Origin: Adenophora triphylla var. japonica
Lineage: Eukaryota; Streptophyta; Magnoliopsida; Asterales; Campanulaceae
Assembly (NCBI GenBank): GCA_022495995.1
Contig: JAFEMH010003629.1
Location: forward strand, 1 to 64,000
Length of the DNA: 64,000 nucleotides
Reading direction: 5' to 3'
The notes under the pieces are model-generated. The model searched no databases. It saw only the letters and a program-made list of their open reading frames with translations, and was not told the origin of the DNA. This document shows, one piece after another, positions 46,511 to 57,500 of the stretch. Position numbers and translations under genes: made by a program. The first letter of the stretch is position 1. Each line of letters starts with the position of its first letter.

Positions 46511-46710
46511 CAGGAGCGGATCTAGTATGTAATTGATGTGAGCTTCAGCCCACCTCAGAATTTTGAAAAAAATAAATTAATAAATTTACCTAAGTTACTG
46601 ACTATATGTAATTTTTTTATATATATATGAAGTTATTTTTCGCTGTTGTTATTATTTACAATATATTTTAAATACCAAGCTCACACGATTTCAAAATCCT
46701 GGATCCGCCC
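46511..46710 (-). repeat. dispersed repeat family R1, copy 3
   Basis: Reverse-complement copy of 33,092-33,281 and 37,699-37,891: AGGAGCGGATCTAGTATGTA ... CTGGATCCGCCC. Confidence 0.85.
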
Positions 46711-46887
46711 AAATGATTATTCCACAATTCTTTTATATGTGGTTGTTATTGTTTTAAAGTAAAATTAGGCACAAATCAATTAATAAACGAGGTTGTATTC
46801 CAAATTCATAAACTAACAGAAAACGTGTTATCCAAGTTATCAAATATTGCTTGTTGACGTTGAATCCCAATTGGCATTACGCCACAA

Positions 46888-47034
46888 TCTATAGTATAAA
46901 TCACACATCCACTATCTACAGTACTATGAGCAGTACCATGTGTCGAATTTCTCATTTTGCCCTCATACATTTGTCCCTTTCCCATTTTGCCCTTAAAAAA
47001 AAAAAATGTGTCCTCGAACACGGGCTTATTCTAG
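46888..47034 (+). mobile_element. mini-Helitron, copy 2
   Basis: Starts TCTATAGTATAAATC after an A and ends ACACGGGCTTATTCTAG before a T. A hairpin GTGTCCTCGAACAC lies 10 bp before the end. 147 bp, sharing its middle with 37,307-37,481. Confidence 0.8.
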
Positions 47035-47126
47035 TGCATATATATATTCAAGTAGCTATAGCAAACTTGCATTCACAACCTTAAAATGAAACAAATATCC
47101 CTATATGGAAAATATATACTCACTCC

Positions 47127-47220
47127 GTCCCAAAATTTTCCCATTTTTTTGTTAATTTGAATCATTGTCTATGCGATCAAGAATATATATTTGATCCAAC
47201 CCTTTTTACGTGAATAGAAC
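47127..47220. mobile_element. truncated MITE
   Basis: CTCACTCCGTCCCAAAATTTTCCC resembles a Stowaway left end. No right end. Confidence 0.45.
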
Positions 47221-47575
47221 ATGTTTAATTACCACCTCTAACAATGAAGAATAATAATGAATGATAATGACAAATTAAGATGCGGAAACTTGTTAGCGTT
47301 AGGTGTCTCGTTTTAAGTAATGAAACAAATTAAGACTAAAAACAAAAGAATGATGAAATATATGAAGCTAAAGATCAAGTGATTCGATGCATAACTGATT
47401 TTACACAAGATACAAAATGGACTTACTATATAAATTATTAATTCTAAGAAACTTTAAATGGGCAATAATAAATATTTAAATAGAAATAAACAGAAAAATG
47501 GATTTTTCTGATGTTGCTTTTATCTCTGATTTGGCATTTTGCTTATCCCACTTGTTATCTTAGCAAGTATCATTC
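47221..47575. other. intergenic, nothing assigned
   Basis: AT-rich, no gene seen. Confidence 0.5.
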
Positions 47576-47579
47576 CATA

Positions 47580-47910
47580 TAGAACTAAGTGTAAAGGAAG
47601 AGACTTCTGGCACAACAGCGCTGGCACGGCCGAGCATCGACAACCGCACGCCCCAGCAAGCCAGTACAGATTAAGCCGCAATTCAGCAATTGTTGCACGA
47701 CCGAGTCTAGTAACATGCTCGGCCGAGCATAACAGAATCATGCATATTTACGTTTCCTCCTTCTGTTATTCGTTTCCTTGTTTTTAGATTTAGTATATAT
47801 CTTTCCATTGTAAACAGAATCATGTATATCTCTAGGCTAGCTGTTACATATCTTTTGCGTATAAATATCCATTCAAGTAATCAATGAAATTATCATTTCA
47901 CCATATTTTT
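47580..47910 (+). mobile_element. LTR remnant
   Basis: Repeated GCTCGGCCGAGC-type palindromes at 47,620-47,735 are followed by GCGTATAAATATCCATTC and an AATCAATGAAATTATCATTTCA stretch, typical of the TATA/leader part of a plant LTR. Boundaries not found. Confidence 0.5.
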
Positions 47911-48098
47911 TACACTAAGTCCTTTATTTTTATGCGACTTCCTATATTCTTGAAAATGAGTATTTATCAAATAATTTATAATTTTTTCCAGTTATATAAT
48001 TATCCTTTTTTCTAGTGAAAATTTGCAAAATGTGTAATACGGGAAAATACCCCACATATTCTAAAAAAATTCAAAATGTCTCACAAGTTTCTTGCAAT

Positions 48099-48325
48099 GT
48101 TGTATTATTCATGTTGTATGATTTTGTAAAATAATGCATTACATGACAGTGTATAATACTGAATAGCATAATATACTGATGCATGGATGGTGGCAGCCGA
48201 CGACCGATTTCTGGCGACCGGTTCCAGGTGGGTAGCGGCGGTGGTGGTGTAGGCGATATTGATGATGTTTTATCATAATTTTTAATTATTGCATATTGCA
48301 TGCAACATAATACGAGTATATTACT
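48099..48325 (+). repeat. dispersed repeat family R2, copy 1
   Basis: It matches the reverse complement of 58,425-58,665: CATTACATGACAGT(G/T)TATAATACT, GATGCATGGATGG, a GC-rich core, then ATTGATGATG and TTTCATAATTTTTAATTA-like text. Confidence 0.8.
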
Positions 48326-48419
48326 TTTGTGACATTTAATTTAATTAATGAAAAACTTGAGTGAAAATGATTTGTCACAAAAGAAACCTATTGGTAAAAT
48401 TCTCGTCTAATAAACTATA

Positions 48420-48695
48420 CTCCCTCCGTCCCAATAGTAGCTTCCCATTTTGCCATTTTGGGTGTCCCGTTAATAGTTTCCACTTTCCTCTTTTGGCAAA
48501 GGAATCTTCACTATTCCCTCCACTCATTCTCTCTCCTCCATTATTTTAATACTCACAACATCATTATAATTTACTATTATCTCTACTCATTCTCTCTCCT
48601 ATTTTCAAATTACACTCACATCATTTTTACTTTCCCCCCAATTCCTTAATTTGCGTGCTGTCCAAAAAATGGGCAGCTCTTATTGAGACGGAGTA
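48420..48695. mobile_element. Stowaway-like MITE
   Basis: CTCCCTCCGTCCCAATAGTAGC to ...TTATTGAGACGGAGTAG; TA-type flanks. Closest in this window to 58,137-58,413, in inverted orientation. Confidence 0.85.
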
Positions 48696-48908
48696 GTATA
48701 TCAAATAAAAATTGCATTTGTAATAAAAAGAGATGCTCTTTAATAGGAGTATACATATATAGTATATAAATAGACATGAGTGTAGCATTAGAAAACCTGA
48801 AATTGAGGATAAATATTTTAGGATGTAATTAAGGAATTTTAGAAAGGAAAAGAACGAAAGGCAAGAAACCATTTTACTTTTATCGGACAGTTAAAAATAA
48901 GCCAAAAA

Positions 48909-49750
48909 CTAGGGAGAAACGTGTTTCTCCATCGTTTACGGAGAAATGAATTTTTTTTCTCACAACACACGCAGAGCGAAAAACGCCCCTCTCTCTCTCT
49001 CATTTCTCTCTCTATACGCAGAAGGCCAATTGAGCTCCATAGATCGTCTTCCTCAACCTCCATCACCGGTCCTCACCTCCAGATCTCTCTCCGGTGACCA
49101 AAGCCGCCTGAATCGCCCATTGGAGCTCCCTAGATCTTCTTCCTCAACCTCCATCTCCGGTAATTAAAGCCGCCTGATTGAATTTTTTTCCGTATTTGGT
49201 AGTAGTGATAATGGTTCTTGAGTTGATTGTCATTGTTTTTATGGGTTAGATTGTGTTTGTGTGGGTTGGATTGTGATTTCGGTGACAGTTTTGATATGCA
49301 TAGAAGCTGTTTGATAAAATGCTCTCACATGTTTTAACGTTTGTTTGTTATTTTCTGGATATCCAGAACCTTTTGAAAGGATATCCAGAAATTTATTAAA
49401 TGTTTCTGGATATCATTTTGTAAGTTTCTGGATATCAATTATAAAGCTTCTGGATATCCAGAACTCTTTGAAAGGATATCTAGAACCTTATGTAAGTGAT
49501 ATCCAGAAATTTAAAATTGGCTTCTGGATATAAGTTTTAAGGTTTCTGGATATCCATATTCAATGTTCTGGATATCCAGAACCTTGTGAAAGTGATATCC
49601 AGATCAGAAATTTGGTCTTGGCCTTGGATTTGGTCTCAAATCTTTTTTCTGGATATCCGTCCCAAAGTTTCTGAATATCAATCCTAAAGCTTCTGGATAT
49701 CCAGAAACCCGTTTCTCCATAACTTATGGAGAAACGCGTTTCTCCATAGA
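48909..49750. mobile_element. element with GGAGAAACGCGTTTCTCC ends and CTGGATATCCAG repeats, long copy
   Basis: The ends are CTAGGGAGAAACGTGTTTCTCC-like and GGAGAAACGCGTTTCTCC. About 14 CTGGATATCCAG-type palindromes fill 49,352-49,710. A separate segment, 48,960-49,350, looks like a plant gene leader: CTCTCT runs, CCATCTCCGGTAATT as a possible donor, then intron-like T/G-rich DNA. The short copy at 51,863 lacks that segment. No transposase. Confidence 0.8.
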
Positions 49751-50279
49751 CCTACTCTAAAAATAAAGTCAGACTCGATCTTAATTTAAAATGGAAATTT
49801 AATTACATTTTCGTATTATAAATTTAAACCTAAAAGTTAAATTTTAGGAATATATTTAATGAACATATGGCATGAACCTAATAAAGTAAGAGATATATAA
49901 TATTATAATACTCTAGCCGGAAAAAAAATTGTCGTTACTTTGATTTTTATGATCAACTCCATTGAATTTCGACCGTCATTTCATAAAAAAATAATTATCG
50001 TTGTGCAATTTTAAAAGTTTGATAATAAGTAGCCAAATATCCAAAGAAAAAATCTAATTAAACAAAACATGTCTAATGATTTGATTAATTAAAAAGTTAA
50101 ATAACACTTTAAGAATTGGAGGAGGCATGCAATGCACCTCTTATGTTTGTCCACAACCTCACATGTTATGTTTAGGGTTTCATTTGACTTTAATTTTGAC
50201 TGCATGCGCACCTTCTCATGTTGTTTTTGGCTAGCTACAAACCGTACCTGAATGTTGCTCCATGGCCAACCCTAATGTT
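49751..50279. other. intergenic, nothing assigned
   Basis: AT-rich, no gene seen. Confidence 0.5.
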
Positions 50280-50300
50280 GAGAGAGAGAGAGAGAGAGAG
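50280..50300. repeat. (GA)n microsatellite
   Basis: Ten GA units directly left of the SINE; matched by 50,761-50,787 directly right of it. Confidence 0.95.
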
Positions 50301-50751
50301 ACCTAAGTGGCCTTGGCCCAATGGTATCTTGGTGGCCTTTCGTAGGGAAGGTCACCAGTTTGATTCTCTCCAAGGGAAATCTATGGACTTTAATTTTCAA
50401 CATTGGTTTCAGGGTCCTTAGGAGCTCCCCGGGGCACATCCGTGCAGTTAAGGAAGCAGCATTGATGGGCTTGTATCCTCAGTGTGGGGAGTTCGAATCT
50501 TGGCAGGAGCAGCTGGAGCAGCCAACTGGTGTTGTAAGAGTGATGTAAATTGCTGGAGCAACCAATTGGTGATGTAAGAGTGATGTAATTGTCTTGTAGG
50601 AGGGTTCCCTTGGGGCTCTGGAGTATAAGGGGTGCTGCCACCCTGGCTGCATAGGGCACATCCCGCGATTTACATCCGCCAGTATACTGAGGGGTCGGTA
50701 CCTCGTAGTCCAGGATTAGTTCGGCGAAGCTGGAAATCTGGGTATCAAAAA

Positions 50752-50760
<9 letters not shown>
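50301..50760 (+). mobile_element. tRNA-derived SINE
   Basis: A polymerase III box A-like TGGCCCAATGGTATCTTGG (50,315-50,333) and a box B-like GGTCACCAGTTTGATTCTC (50,350-50,368), with tRNA-like spacing, sit near the left end. The body follows, with an internal duplication (GCTGGAGCAGCCAACTGGTG / GCTGGAGCAACCAATTGGTG), then GGGGTCGGTACCTCGTAG and a 14-A tail at 50,747-50,760. It is flanked by GA repeats that serve as the target duplication. No reverse transcriptase is encoded; SINEs borrow it from LINEs. Confidence 0.85.

Positions 50761-50787
<27 letters not shown>
50761..50787. repeat. (GA)n microsatellite
   Basis: GA run right of the SINE tail. Confidence 0.95.
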
Positions 50788-50790
<3 letters not shown>

Positions 50791-50823
50791 AGATTATTTA
50801 TACTCCCTAATATTGAGAATTAT

Positions 50824-51345
50824 TTATACTCCCTATGTCTCACAGAACCTTACTGTTACTGACTTACTATTGAAAATACTCCCTCCGTCCCATTAGTATT
50901 AGCACAAACACTGTTTGCGCGGGAATTAAAGAATATGATATTTTAATAAAATGTTGTGAGTGTAAAAGAATGAGTGGAGAGAGAATGAGTGGAGGGTGTA
51001 ATAAATTATAATGGTGTTGTGAGTATTAAAATAATGTAGGAGAGAGAATGAGTGGGGTTGGGTGAATATTTTATTAATATAAAGTTTCCTTTTTGGGAGT
51101 GTGCGGATATTAGCGGGACGCTCAAAAAGGAAAGTGTGCTAATATTAGCGGGACGGAGGGAGTAGAAATTAAGAAATAATGTTATAAAAGTAGGTATTGT
51201 GAATGGGTATGATAATGAAAGTGTGGTAGATAATATTAAGTGTATAGTTGTTCTGGGTCACATTAATAAAAAGTTAATAAAAAAAATCTTTTTGAAAAAT
51301 ATAACGTACCAATTGAACGTTCAAAATGATCAACTGAGTAAGGTT
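50824..51345. mobile_element. MITE interrupted by another MITE
   Basis: Left CTCCCTATGTCTCACAGAACCTTACTG and right CAGTAAGG-related ...GAGTAAGGTTTTACGGG are inverted. The inner MITE at 50,879-51,162 separates them. Confidence 0.7.
50879..51162. mobile_element. Stowaway-like MITE (inner)
   Basis: CTCCCTCCGTCCCATTAGTA to ATATTAGCGGGACGGAGGGAG, TA flanks. Near the right end the words TATTAGCGGGACG occur twice, 37 bp apart. Confidence 0.9.
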
Positions 51346-51862
51346 TTACGGGAAGAAAAAAAGATAGTAAGAGGTAACAAAGTATGTGCAATAGACTCAA
51401 TTTGACTTAAATCTACTATCATTTTTAATGGTGAAAGGGAAGTTTCGAACATTTTTTTGTAAACGTCAATGTCTCAAACCAAGGGGGGTCTCATGCAAAA
51501 TTATCATTATTAGGCTATACTTGTGGAACTAATTAATATTCCACCATATATATGGCCTAAGTATTTTAGGTCATTATGCTACTTACATAAAGGATTAATT
51601 AATGTCGATATTTCTTGCTTTTGTAAAGTCAACTTCACAATTAAAAAAGTCAACTTTTTTTTGACGATTAATACACGTATTTATTAGTAGAAGCCTACGT
51701 CCAAACCTTAAATAAGTGAGTGATTTGGAAGGGAAAAAAATGAGCTTCATAAGCTTATAGAAATAATAGGTTGACTTCTTCTACTAGAATTATTATAAAT
51801 GTTGTGTTGATGTTAAAGATTTTTCACAATTCCTATATATAAGTGTCAATTATATGCCAAAA
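51346..51862. other. intergenic, nothing assigned
   Basis: AT-rich, no gene seen. Confidence 0.5.
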
Positions 51863-52208
51863 TCTAGGGAGAAACGCGTTTCTCCATAAAGTATGGAGAA
51901 ACGGATTTCTGGATATCCAGAACTCTTTGAAAGGATATTCAGAACCTTATGTAAGTGATATCCAGAAATTTAGAATTGGCTTCTGGATATAAGTTTTAAG
52001 GCTTCTGGATATCCATATTCAATGTTCTGGATATCCAGAACCTTGTGAAAGTGATATCCAGAATCAGATTTGGTCTTGGCCTTGGATTTGATCTCAAATA
52101 TTTTTTCTGGATATCCGTCCCAAAGCTTCTGGATATCAATCCTAAAGCTTCTGGATATCCAGAAACCCGTTTCTGCATAACTTATGGAGAAACGCGTTTC
52201 TCCCTAGA
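51863..52208. mobile_element. element with GGAGAAACGCGTTTCTCC ends, short copy
   Basis: TCTAGGGAGAAACGCGTTTC and its exact reverse complement bound 346 bp. The interior with CTGGATATCCAG palindromes matches 49,440-49,740 of the long copy almost base for base. Confidence 0.9.
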
Positions 52209-52325
52209 TCTACACCAATTATATTGTTAAAGAGCGTAAGTGTTAGTGTTTTTTTGTATCAGTGTTAGTGTTAATGAGTTTCAACAGTGTTAGTGTTAAA
52301 AAATATTATGTGAAGTGATAAAAAT

Positions 52326-52522
52326 TAGGGGTGTAAGTGGTTCGATTTAAACCGCAGTTCGAAATCGAATCAAACCAATCAAATCATGCGATTTAGTTCG
52401 ATTTTCAAGTAACTGTGATTTGGTTCGATTTCAAAAATTGTCAAATCGTTTGGTTTGATTTGGTCTGCATTTTAGACCCTCAAACCACGATTCAAAACCG
52501 CAAAACCGAACCACCAGAATAT
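52326..52522. mobile_element. hAT-like MITE, tentative
   Basis: TAGGGGTGTAAGTGGTTCGATTT start, then many TCGATTT/AAATCG and GGTTCG words, ending near CAAAACCGAACCACC. Termini of this type are common in plants; no duplication confirmed. Confidence 0.45.
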
Positions 52523-52655
52523 AAGGCTTGACTTTTACACAATTAAACTACTCCTTTGGGGGCGATTAAACTTGAGTTCTTGTTGAAGTTTCAAGAAAAA
52601 ATTGAATCTAATAATAAAGTGAGTAATATCAATGTACAATAAAACAAAACATTTA

Positions 52656-52899
52656 GGGGTCGTTTGGTAGCCTGATTAGAGTTGGATATGATTATTAGTC
52701 CAATAATCTTGGTGTTTGGTAGACTAAATGCAATGGGAGTAATAATCGTGGGTACAACTCGGATAAGCTTCTTATCCACTCTTATCCCCTCTAACCCCTT
52801 CATATTAATCCCCAAGAAAAGGGTGGTGTTATTAATCCCCTGATTAATAATCCCCCACTATTAACACTGGCTAAGCCTATCGGCCTACCAAACGAGCCC
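52656..52899. mobile_element. Tourist-like (PIF/Harbinger) MITE
   Basis: GGGGTCGTTTGGTAGCC and GGCCTACCAAACGAGCCC form the inverted ends of a 244-bp element flanked by the 3-bp duplication TTA (52,653-52,655 and 52,900-52,902). Confidence 0.85.
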
Positions 52900-52902
52900 T
52901 TA

Positions 52903-53202
52903 GTTCTAAAAATAAATAAATAATTAGTTTAATGACATAAATGGGCTTTAGTACAAGCAAGAAGAAAGCCATATAAAGCAAAAAAGCAAGCCGCGTGGAG
53001 AAGCGAGGCTGTGGTACAAGTGGAATCAGTTAGTGAGAAAGCGTAACGGAAGTGGGGTCCATCTTCCAACCCTAAACTCAACCCTTGCCGTCTGTTCTTC
53101 TTCTTCCTACATTTGCTTCACGCCATCAGTTTTGGCTTATCCGGCTCGGCTCCCCCGTCACAACTTTAGCCACATAAGTCGCTCACTTCATCAATTTTGA
53201 AT
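52903..53202. other. unassigned, GC-richer
   Basis: 52,985-53,180 has gene-like base composition (CCGCGTGGAGAAGCGAGGC; later a CTTCTTCTTCC run) but no usable open frame. It may be a leader or an upstream exon of something lost. Confidence 0.3.
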
Positions 53203-53204
53203 TA

Positions 53205-53778
53205 CTCCCTTAGTCCCGGCCGAATGTCCCAAAACCAATTATACACGAAAATTAAAGAATGAATACTCCCTCCGTCCCTGTTCAAAAGGTAAAGTTTGTG
53301 CCTCGCACGCAAATTAAGGAAAGTGATGTAGGAAAGAGAAAAAGTATAAATGTTGTGAGTATGAAAAATTAAATAGGAGAGAGAATGAGTGGGAGGAATA
53401 GTTAGGAGAGAGAATGTTGTGAGTGTAAAAGTAAAGTAGGAGAGAGAATGAGTGGGTGAAATAGTAATAAAAACTTTCTTTTTTGGGAAAGTGCCATTTT
53501 AAATGGAGACCCAAAAGGAAATTTAATTCCCTTTAAGTAGGAACAGAGGGAGTATATATAATGTAAAAAGAGTTTAGTGAAATAAATATTGTGAGTATGA
53601 AAAGTGATGTAGAAGAAGAGAAAGTGGGATAGGAAATAGTTAGTGGATATTTATTGTGAGTATGACAAGTGGGTCCCACAAATAAAAAAAATAATAAAAA
53701 ACTTTCCTTTTTTGAATTGAAACATTTTAAATGAAACACCAAAAAAAAAAAATTGGGATATTTCCACCGAAACGGAGA
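53205..53778. mobile_element. MITE interrupted by another MITE
   Basis: Left CTCCCTTAGTCCCGGCC and right end near ACCGAAACGGAGA, with the GTGGGTCCCACAAAT word of its subfamily. It is split by 53,266-53,552. Confidence 0.6.
53266..53552. mobile_element. Stowaway-like MITE (inner)
   Basis: CTCCCTCCGTCCCTGTTC to GGAACAGAGGGAG, TA flanks. Confidence 0.88.
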
Positions 53779-53872
53779 TAATAAGTAATTATAAATATTA
53801 AATATAATTGGTCTCTAATTTAAGTCCTATCTATTGTCCTTTCACTTTTTGGAATATACCCAATGAATAATA

Positions 53873-54208
53873 CTCCCTTCTCCGTTCGACTTCAGGTACT
53901 AAGGTGATATTTCATGCTTTTTTAAGAATTTTTTTTAAAAATAAATAAAGAATTGTAAGTGAATAGAAGATTAAAGGAGAGAATGCAAAAATTAAAAAAT
54001 ATATGATAAAACTTCTATATGATTGGTTTTTTTAAAATATATTAACATTATAAGGGCATAATGAATGATTTTTTTTAAATATATTTACATTATTAAGGTA
54101 TAAATGTCTGAAATACTATTCAAAATTTGTCATTTATGGAATGAGACTCTTGATCTTTTGGGACGGACCAAAAGGAAAAGTAGGAATCTTGAAGTGGGAC
54201 GGAGGGAG
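53873..54208. mobile_element. MITE family C, copy 2
   Basis: Left CTCCCTTCTCCGTTCGACTTCA, right TTGAAGTGGGACGGAGGGAG. Inverted relative of 35,971-36,314. Confidence 0.8.
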
Positions 54209-54226
54209 TAACATTATTAATATATA

Positions 54227-54492
54227 CTATTCATCCGTCTCATGAAACCTTACTCACTTTGCCATTTAGGGTGTCCTACTTAAAAGTCACATTTTCCTAA
54301 AAATGAAACTTTTTAATACTTCTTTATTCATGGGATCCACTTGTCATACTCACAACAACTATCCACTTACTATTCTCTACCACACTTTCTCTCTCCTACC
54401 CACTTACAACTCATACTTTAATAACATTATTTCTTATTTTTCGCGCAAAATAGTAAATAGTAAATGGGTAACATAATATGGGACAGAGGGAG
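54227..54492. mobile_element. Stowaway-like MITE
   Basis: CTATTCATCCGTCTCATGAAACC to ...TATGGGACAGAGGGAG. Same subfamily as 44,081-44,355. Confidence 0.8.
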
Positions 54493-54498
54493 TATATA

Positions 54499-54742
54499 CT
54501 CCCTCCGTCCCGATTCACTTGGCACCAAAGAGGTGGGCACGGTAACTAAGAAAAAGTAAGAGAGATAATTAATTAAAGAAAATGTTGTGAGTAGAAAAGG
54601 TAAAGTAGGAGAGAGAATGAGTGGAGAGAATAGTGATTTGATTGGTGTTGTGAGTGTAAAAACTTTCCATTTTGGACAGTGTCAAGTGAGGTGGGACGGA
54701 CCAAAATGAAAATTAGTGTCAAGTGAAGTGGGACGGAGGGAG
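54499..54742. mobile_element. Stowaway-like MITE
   Basis: CTCCCTCCGTCCCGATTCAC to AAGTGAAGTGGGACGGAGGGAG. It lies 6 bp after the previous MITE. Confidence 0.9.
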
Positions 54743-54855
54743 TATATATCATCCCAACAAATTTCTAAGAAATGTTATAGATAAATTATTTAATAATTTA
54801 TGGATAACAAGTTTTAAACTTTCATTAGTATAATTAAATTAACATTAATATTAAT

Positions 54856-55529
<674 letters not shown>

Positions 55530-55584
<55 letters not shown>
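55530..55584. repeat. (AT)n microsatellite
   Basis: AT run starting at the right TA flank of the outer MITE. Confidence 0.97.
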
Positions 55585-55589
<5 letters not shown>

Positions 55590-55734
55590 ACTAATGTACA
55601 ATATGCTTGCAGGTGATGATAACTAGCTAGGAAGAATGACAAATGAATACTCAAGCTAGCCTAGCCACCATGCATATACAAATGGATGCATCTTCACCAA
55701 ATCTCTCCTATGGTTACTTTTACTTTTTGGTGGC

Positions 55735-55742
55735 TATATAAA
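55735..55742 (+). promoter_or_regulatory. TATA box of SWEET
   Basis: TATATAAA, 91 bp upstream of the SWEET start codon, in the short (about 250 bp) MITE-free stretch before the gene. Confidence 0.6.
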
Positions 55743-55832
55743 TGAAAGAGAAATGGTTTGAGTTCCCATAAGCTCTTTTAACAACCTCTTGCTTACATTC
55801 TTTTTGCTTTAGAGCTTCATCTTACACCAAGA

Positions 55833-55882
55833 ATGGCATTCCATTACTTGGCTTCCAATATCTTTGGCATTCTTGGTAACTC

Positions 55883-55933
<51 letters not shown>

Positions 55934-57287
55934 CTCCCTTCCCCTCTCTCTCTAGATCTCCTCCACCCGTTCTCTGCCTGTCTCTGATCATGTTCTTGCT
56001 ATTAACCTAGTTACTTTGCTTTGTACAGGGAATGTGGTGTCATTCTTGGTGTACTTGGCCCCCCTGTAAGCCCTTCTCTCTCTCTCTCTCACTCTCTCTC
56101 TTCTCAACCACAATTAACTGTGAAATGTTTGGTAATGGTTTGATATTTTTTTCAGGCCAACATTCTGCAGGATAATCAAGAGAAAATCAACAGAAGGATT
56201 CCAATCCATTCCATACTCAGTTGCATTATTCAGTGCAATGCTACTCTTCTATTATGCCCTGCTGAAAACGGATAACAAGCTCATGCTTATCACCATCAAT
56301 GCCGTTGGATGCTTCATTGAAACTATTTATCTCATTATCTACATGTACTACGCTACCAGGGAGGCCAAGGTTCCTCTCTCTCTCTCTCTCTCTCTTTCTT
56401 ATTTTGGCGCTCAAATGTCTACTTATATCTATGTTCTTCTACTGTTGTCAATTTTTTTACTAATTTTTTGCGACGTTTTTGCAGATATTTACGACGAAGC
56501 TGTTACTTTTATTTAACATAGGCGCATTAGGTTTGATTGTTGGGGTCACACACTTTTTCATTCATGGGAATGAACGTGTCTCCGCTGTTGGATGGATTTG
56601 TGCCGTATTTTCTCTCTGTGTATTCGCTGCTCCTCTTAGCATTATGGTAAATTAATATTCTTGTTTATTTTTCGTAATTTGAGTTTTATTTATCAATTAT
56701 ATTGCTAATAATGTAATTATTTATTATTCGTGCAGCAGCTGGTCATTAGAACTCAGAGTGTCGAATACATGCCATTCTCATTATCCTTCTTCCTGACCCT
56801 TTGTGCCATTGTGTGGTTCTTTTACGGGTTCTTGATCCATGACTACTATATCGCCGTAAGTTCTCAAATTCTTCAGTAATATCTTCAAGAGAAATCATTT
56901 TATTTTACCTCCTCCTTTGTCCCAAAAAGAATCTGATTTCCTCATTCAAATTTCTTTAATGTTTACTAATTTTCTTTAGTTTTGCCAAATTTGGAACAAT
57001 ATTTTTGGGATGGAGGTTTTTTCGTTTTACTTGAACTAGTTTTCTTTATTTCATTCTTTCTTTTTGCCTTGTCTTTCCATTTTTAGGCACCAAATGTTCT
57101 TGGATTTCTGTTTGGAGTAGCCCAAATGATACTGTATTTGATATACAAGGACCGGCGGAGCCAAGTTATGCCGGTAACGTCCGTTAACTCTGATAACGGG
57201 GAGCCGAGAGTGGTGGACTTGGTGGTGATAGTTGAAATGGCAGCAAAAGATGAGGGGAAAAAGGAAGCTGATGAGCCCTTTGATTGA
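55833..57287 (+). CDS. SWEET: SWEET sugar transporter, probably clade III
   Basis: Six exons, all GT-AG: 55,833-55,875; 56,029-56,065; 56,156-56,369; 56,485-56,646; 56,736-56,855; 57,087-57,287. They total 777 nt and 258 aa. SWEETs are seven-helix facilitators that move sugars down gradients across the plasma or vacuolar membrane. MtN3 repeat 1 spans about residues 9-97 ([50 protein letters not shown]). Repeat 2 spans about 127-215 ([50 protein letters not shown]). Conserved prolines (P26, P46, P148) and pore asparagines (N75, N195) are present. The cytosolic tail is acidic. TEGFQSIPY and VEYMPF favour clade III (SWEET9-15, NEC1-like), which mostly export sucrose; that substrate is inferred. 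Exon 5 begins at a CAGCAG tandem acceptor. The N terminus is a few residues shorter than usual. Confidence 0.94.
55886..55930 (+). repeat. (CT)n run in SWEET intron 1
   Basis: About 22 CT units start 10 bp after the donor. Shorter CT runs lie at 56,077-56,099 (intron 2) and 56,373-56,395 (intron 3), each also just after a donor. Confidence 0.95.
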
Positions 57288-57500
57288 AGTTCCTTTCTAT
57301 GCAAGAAAAGTGATTTTTTAAATTGAAATGGAAGTTGGGAACAAGGGGCCGGGCAGCATTGGAAGAGACAAATAGATTGATCCTTCTGAATGTATTAATT
57401 GAAGCATAACTGTATAATGGAGAATATATATATATATATATAAATATATGTACCGATCATGAAGCATAAATTAATAAGAAAGTGTTATGATTTTTATTAT
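57288..57500 (+). other. SWEET 3' untranslated region
   Basis: Contains a TA microsatellite at 57,426-57,441 and AATTAATAAGAAAGTG near 57,470, a possible polyadenylation signal region. Confidence 0.45.

Noticed and set aside
50301..50380. A functional tRNA gene
   Set aside because: Box A- and box B-like words are present, but no cloverleaf can be completed and a SINE body with poly(A) follows.
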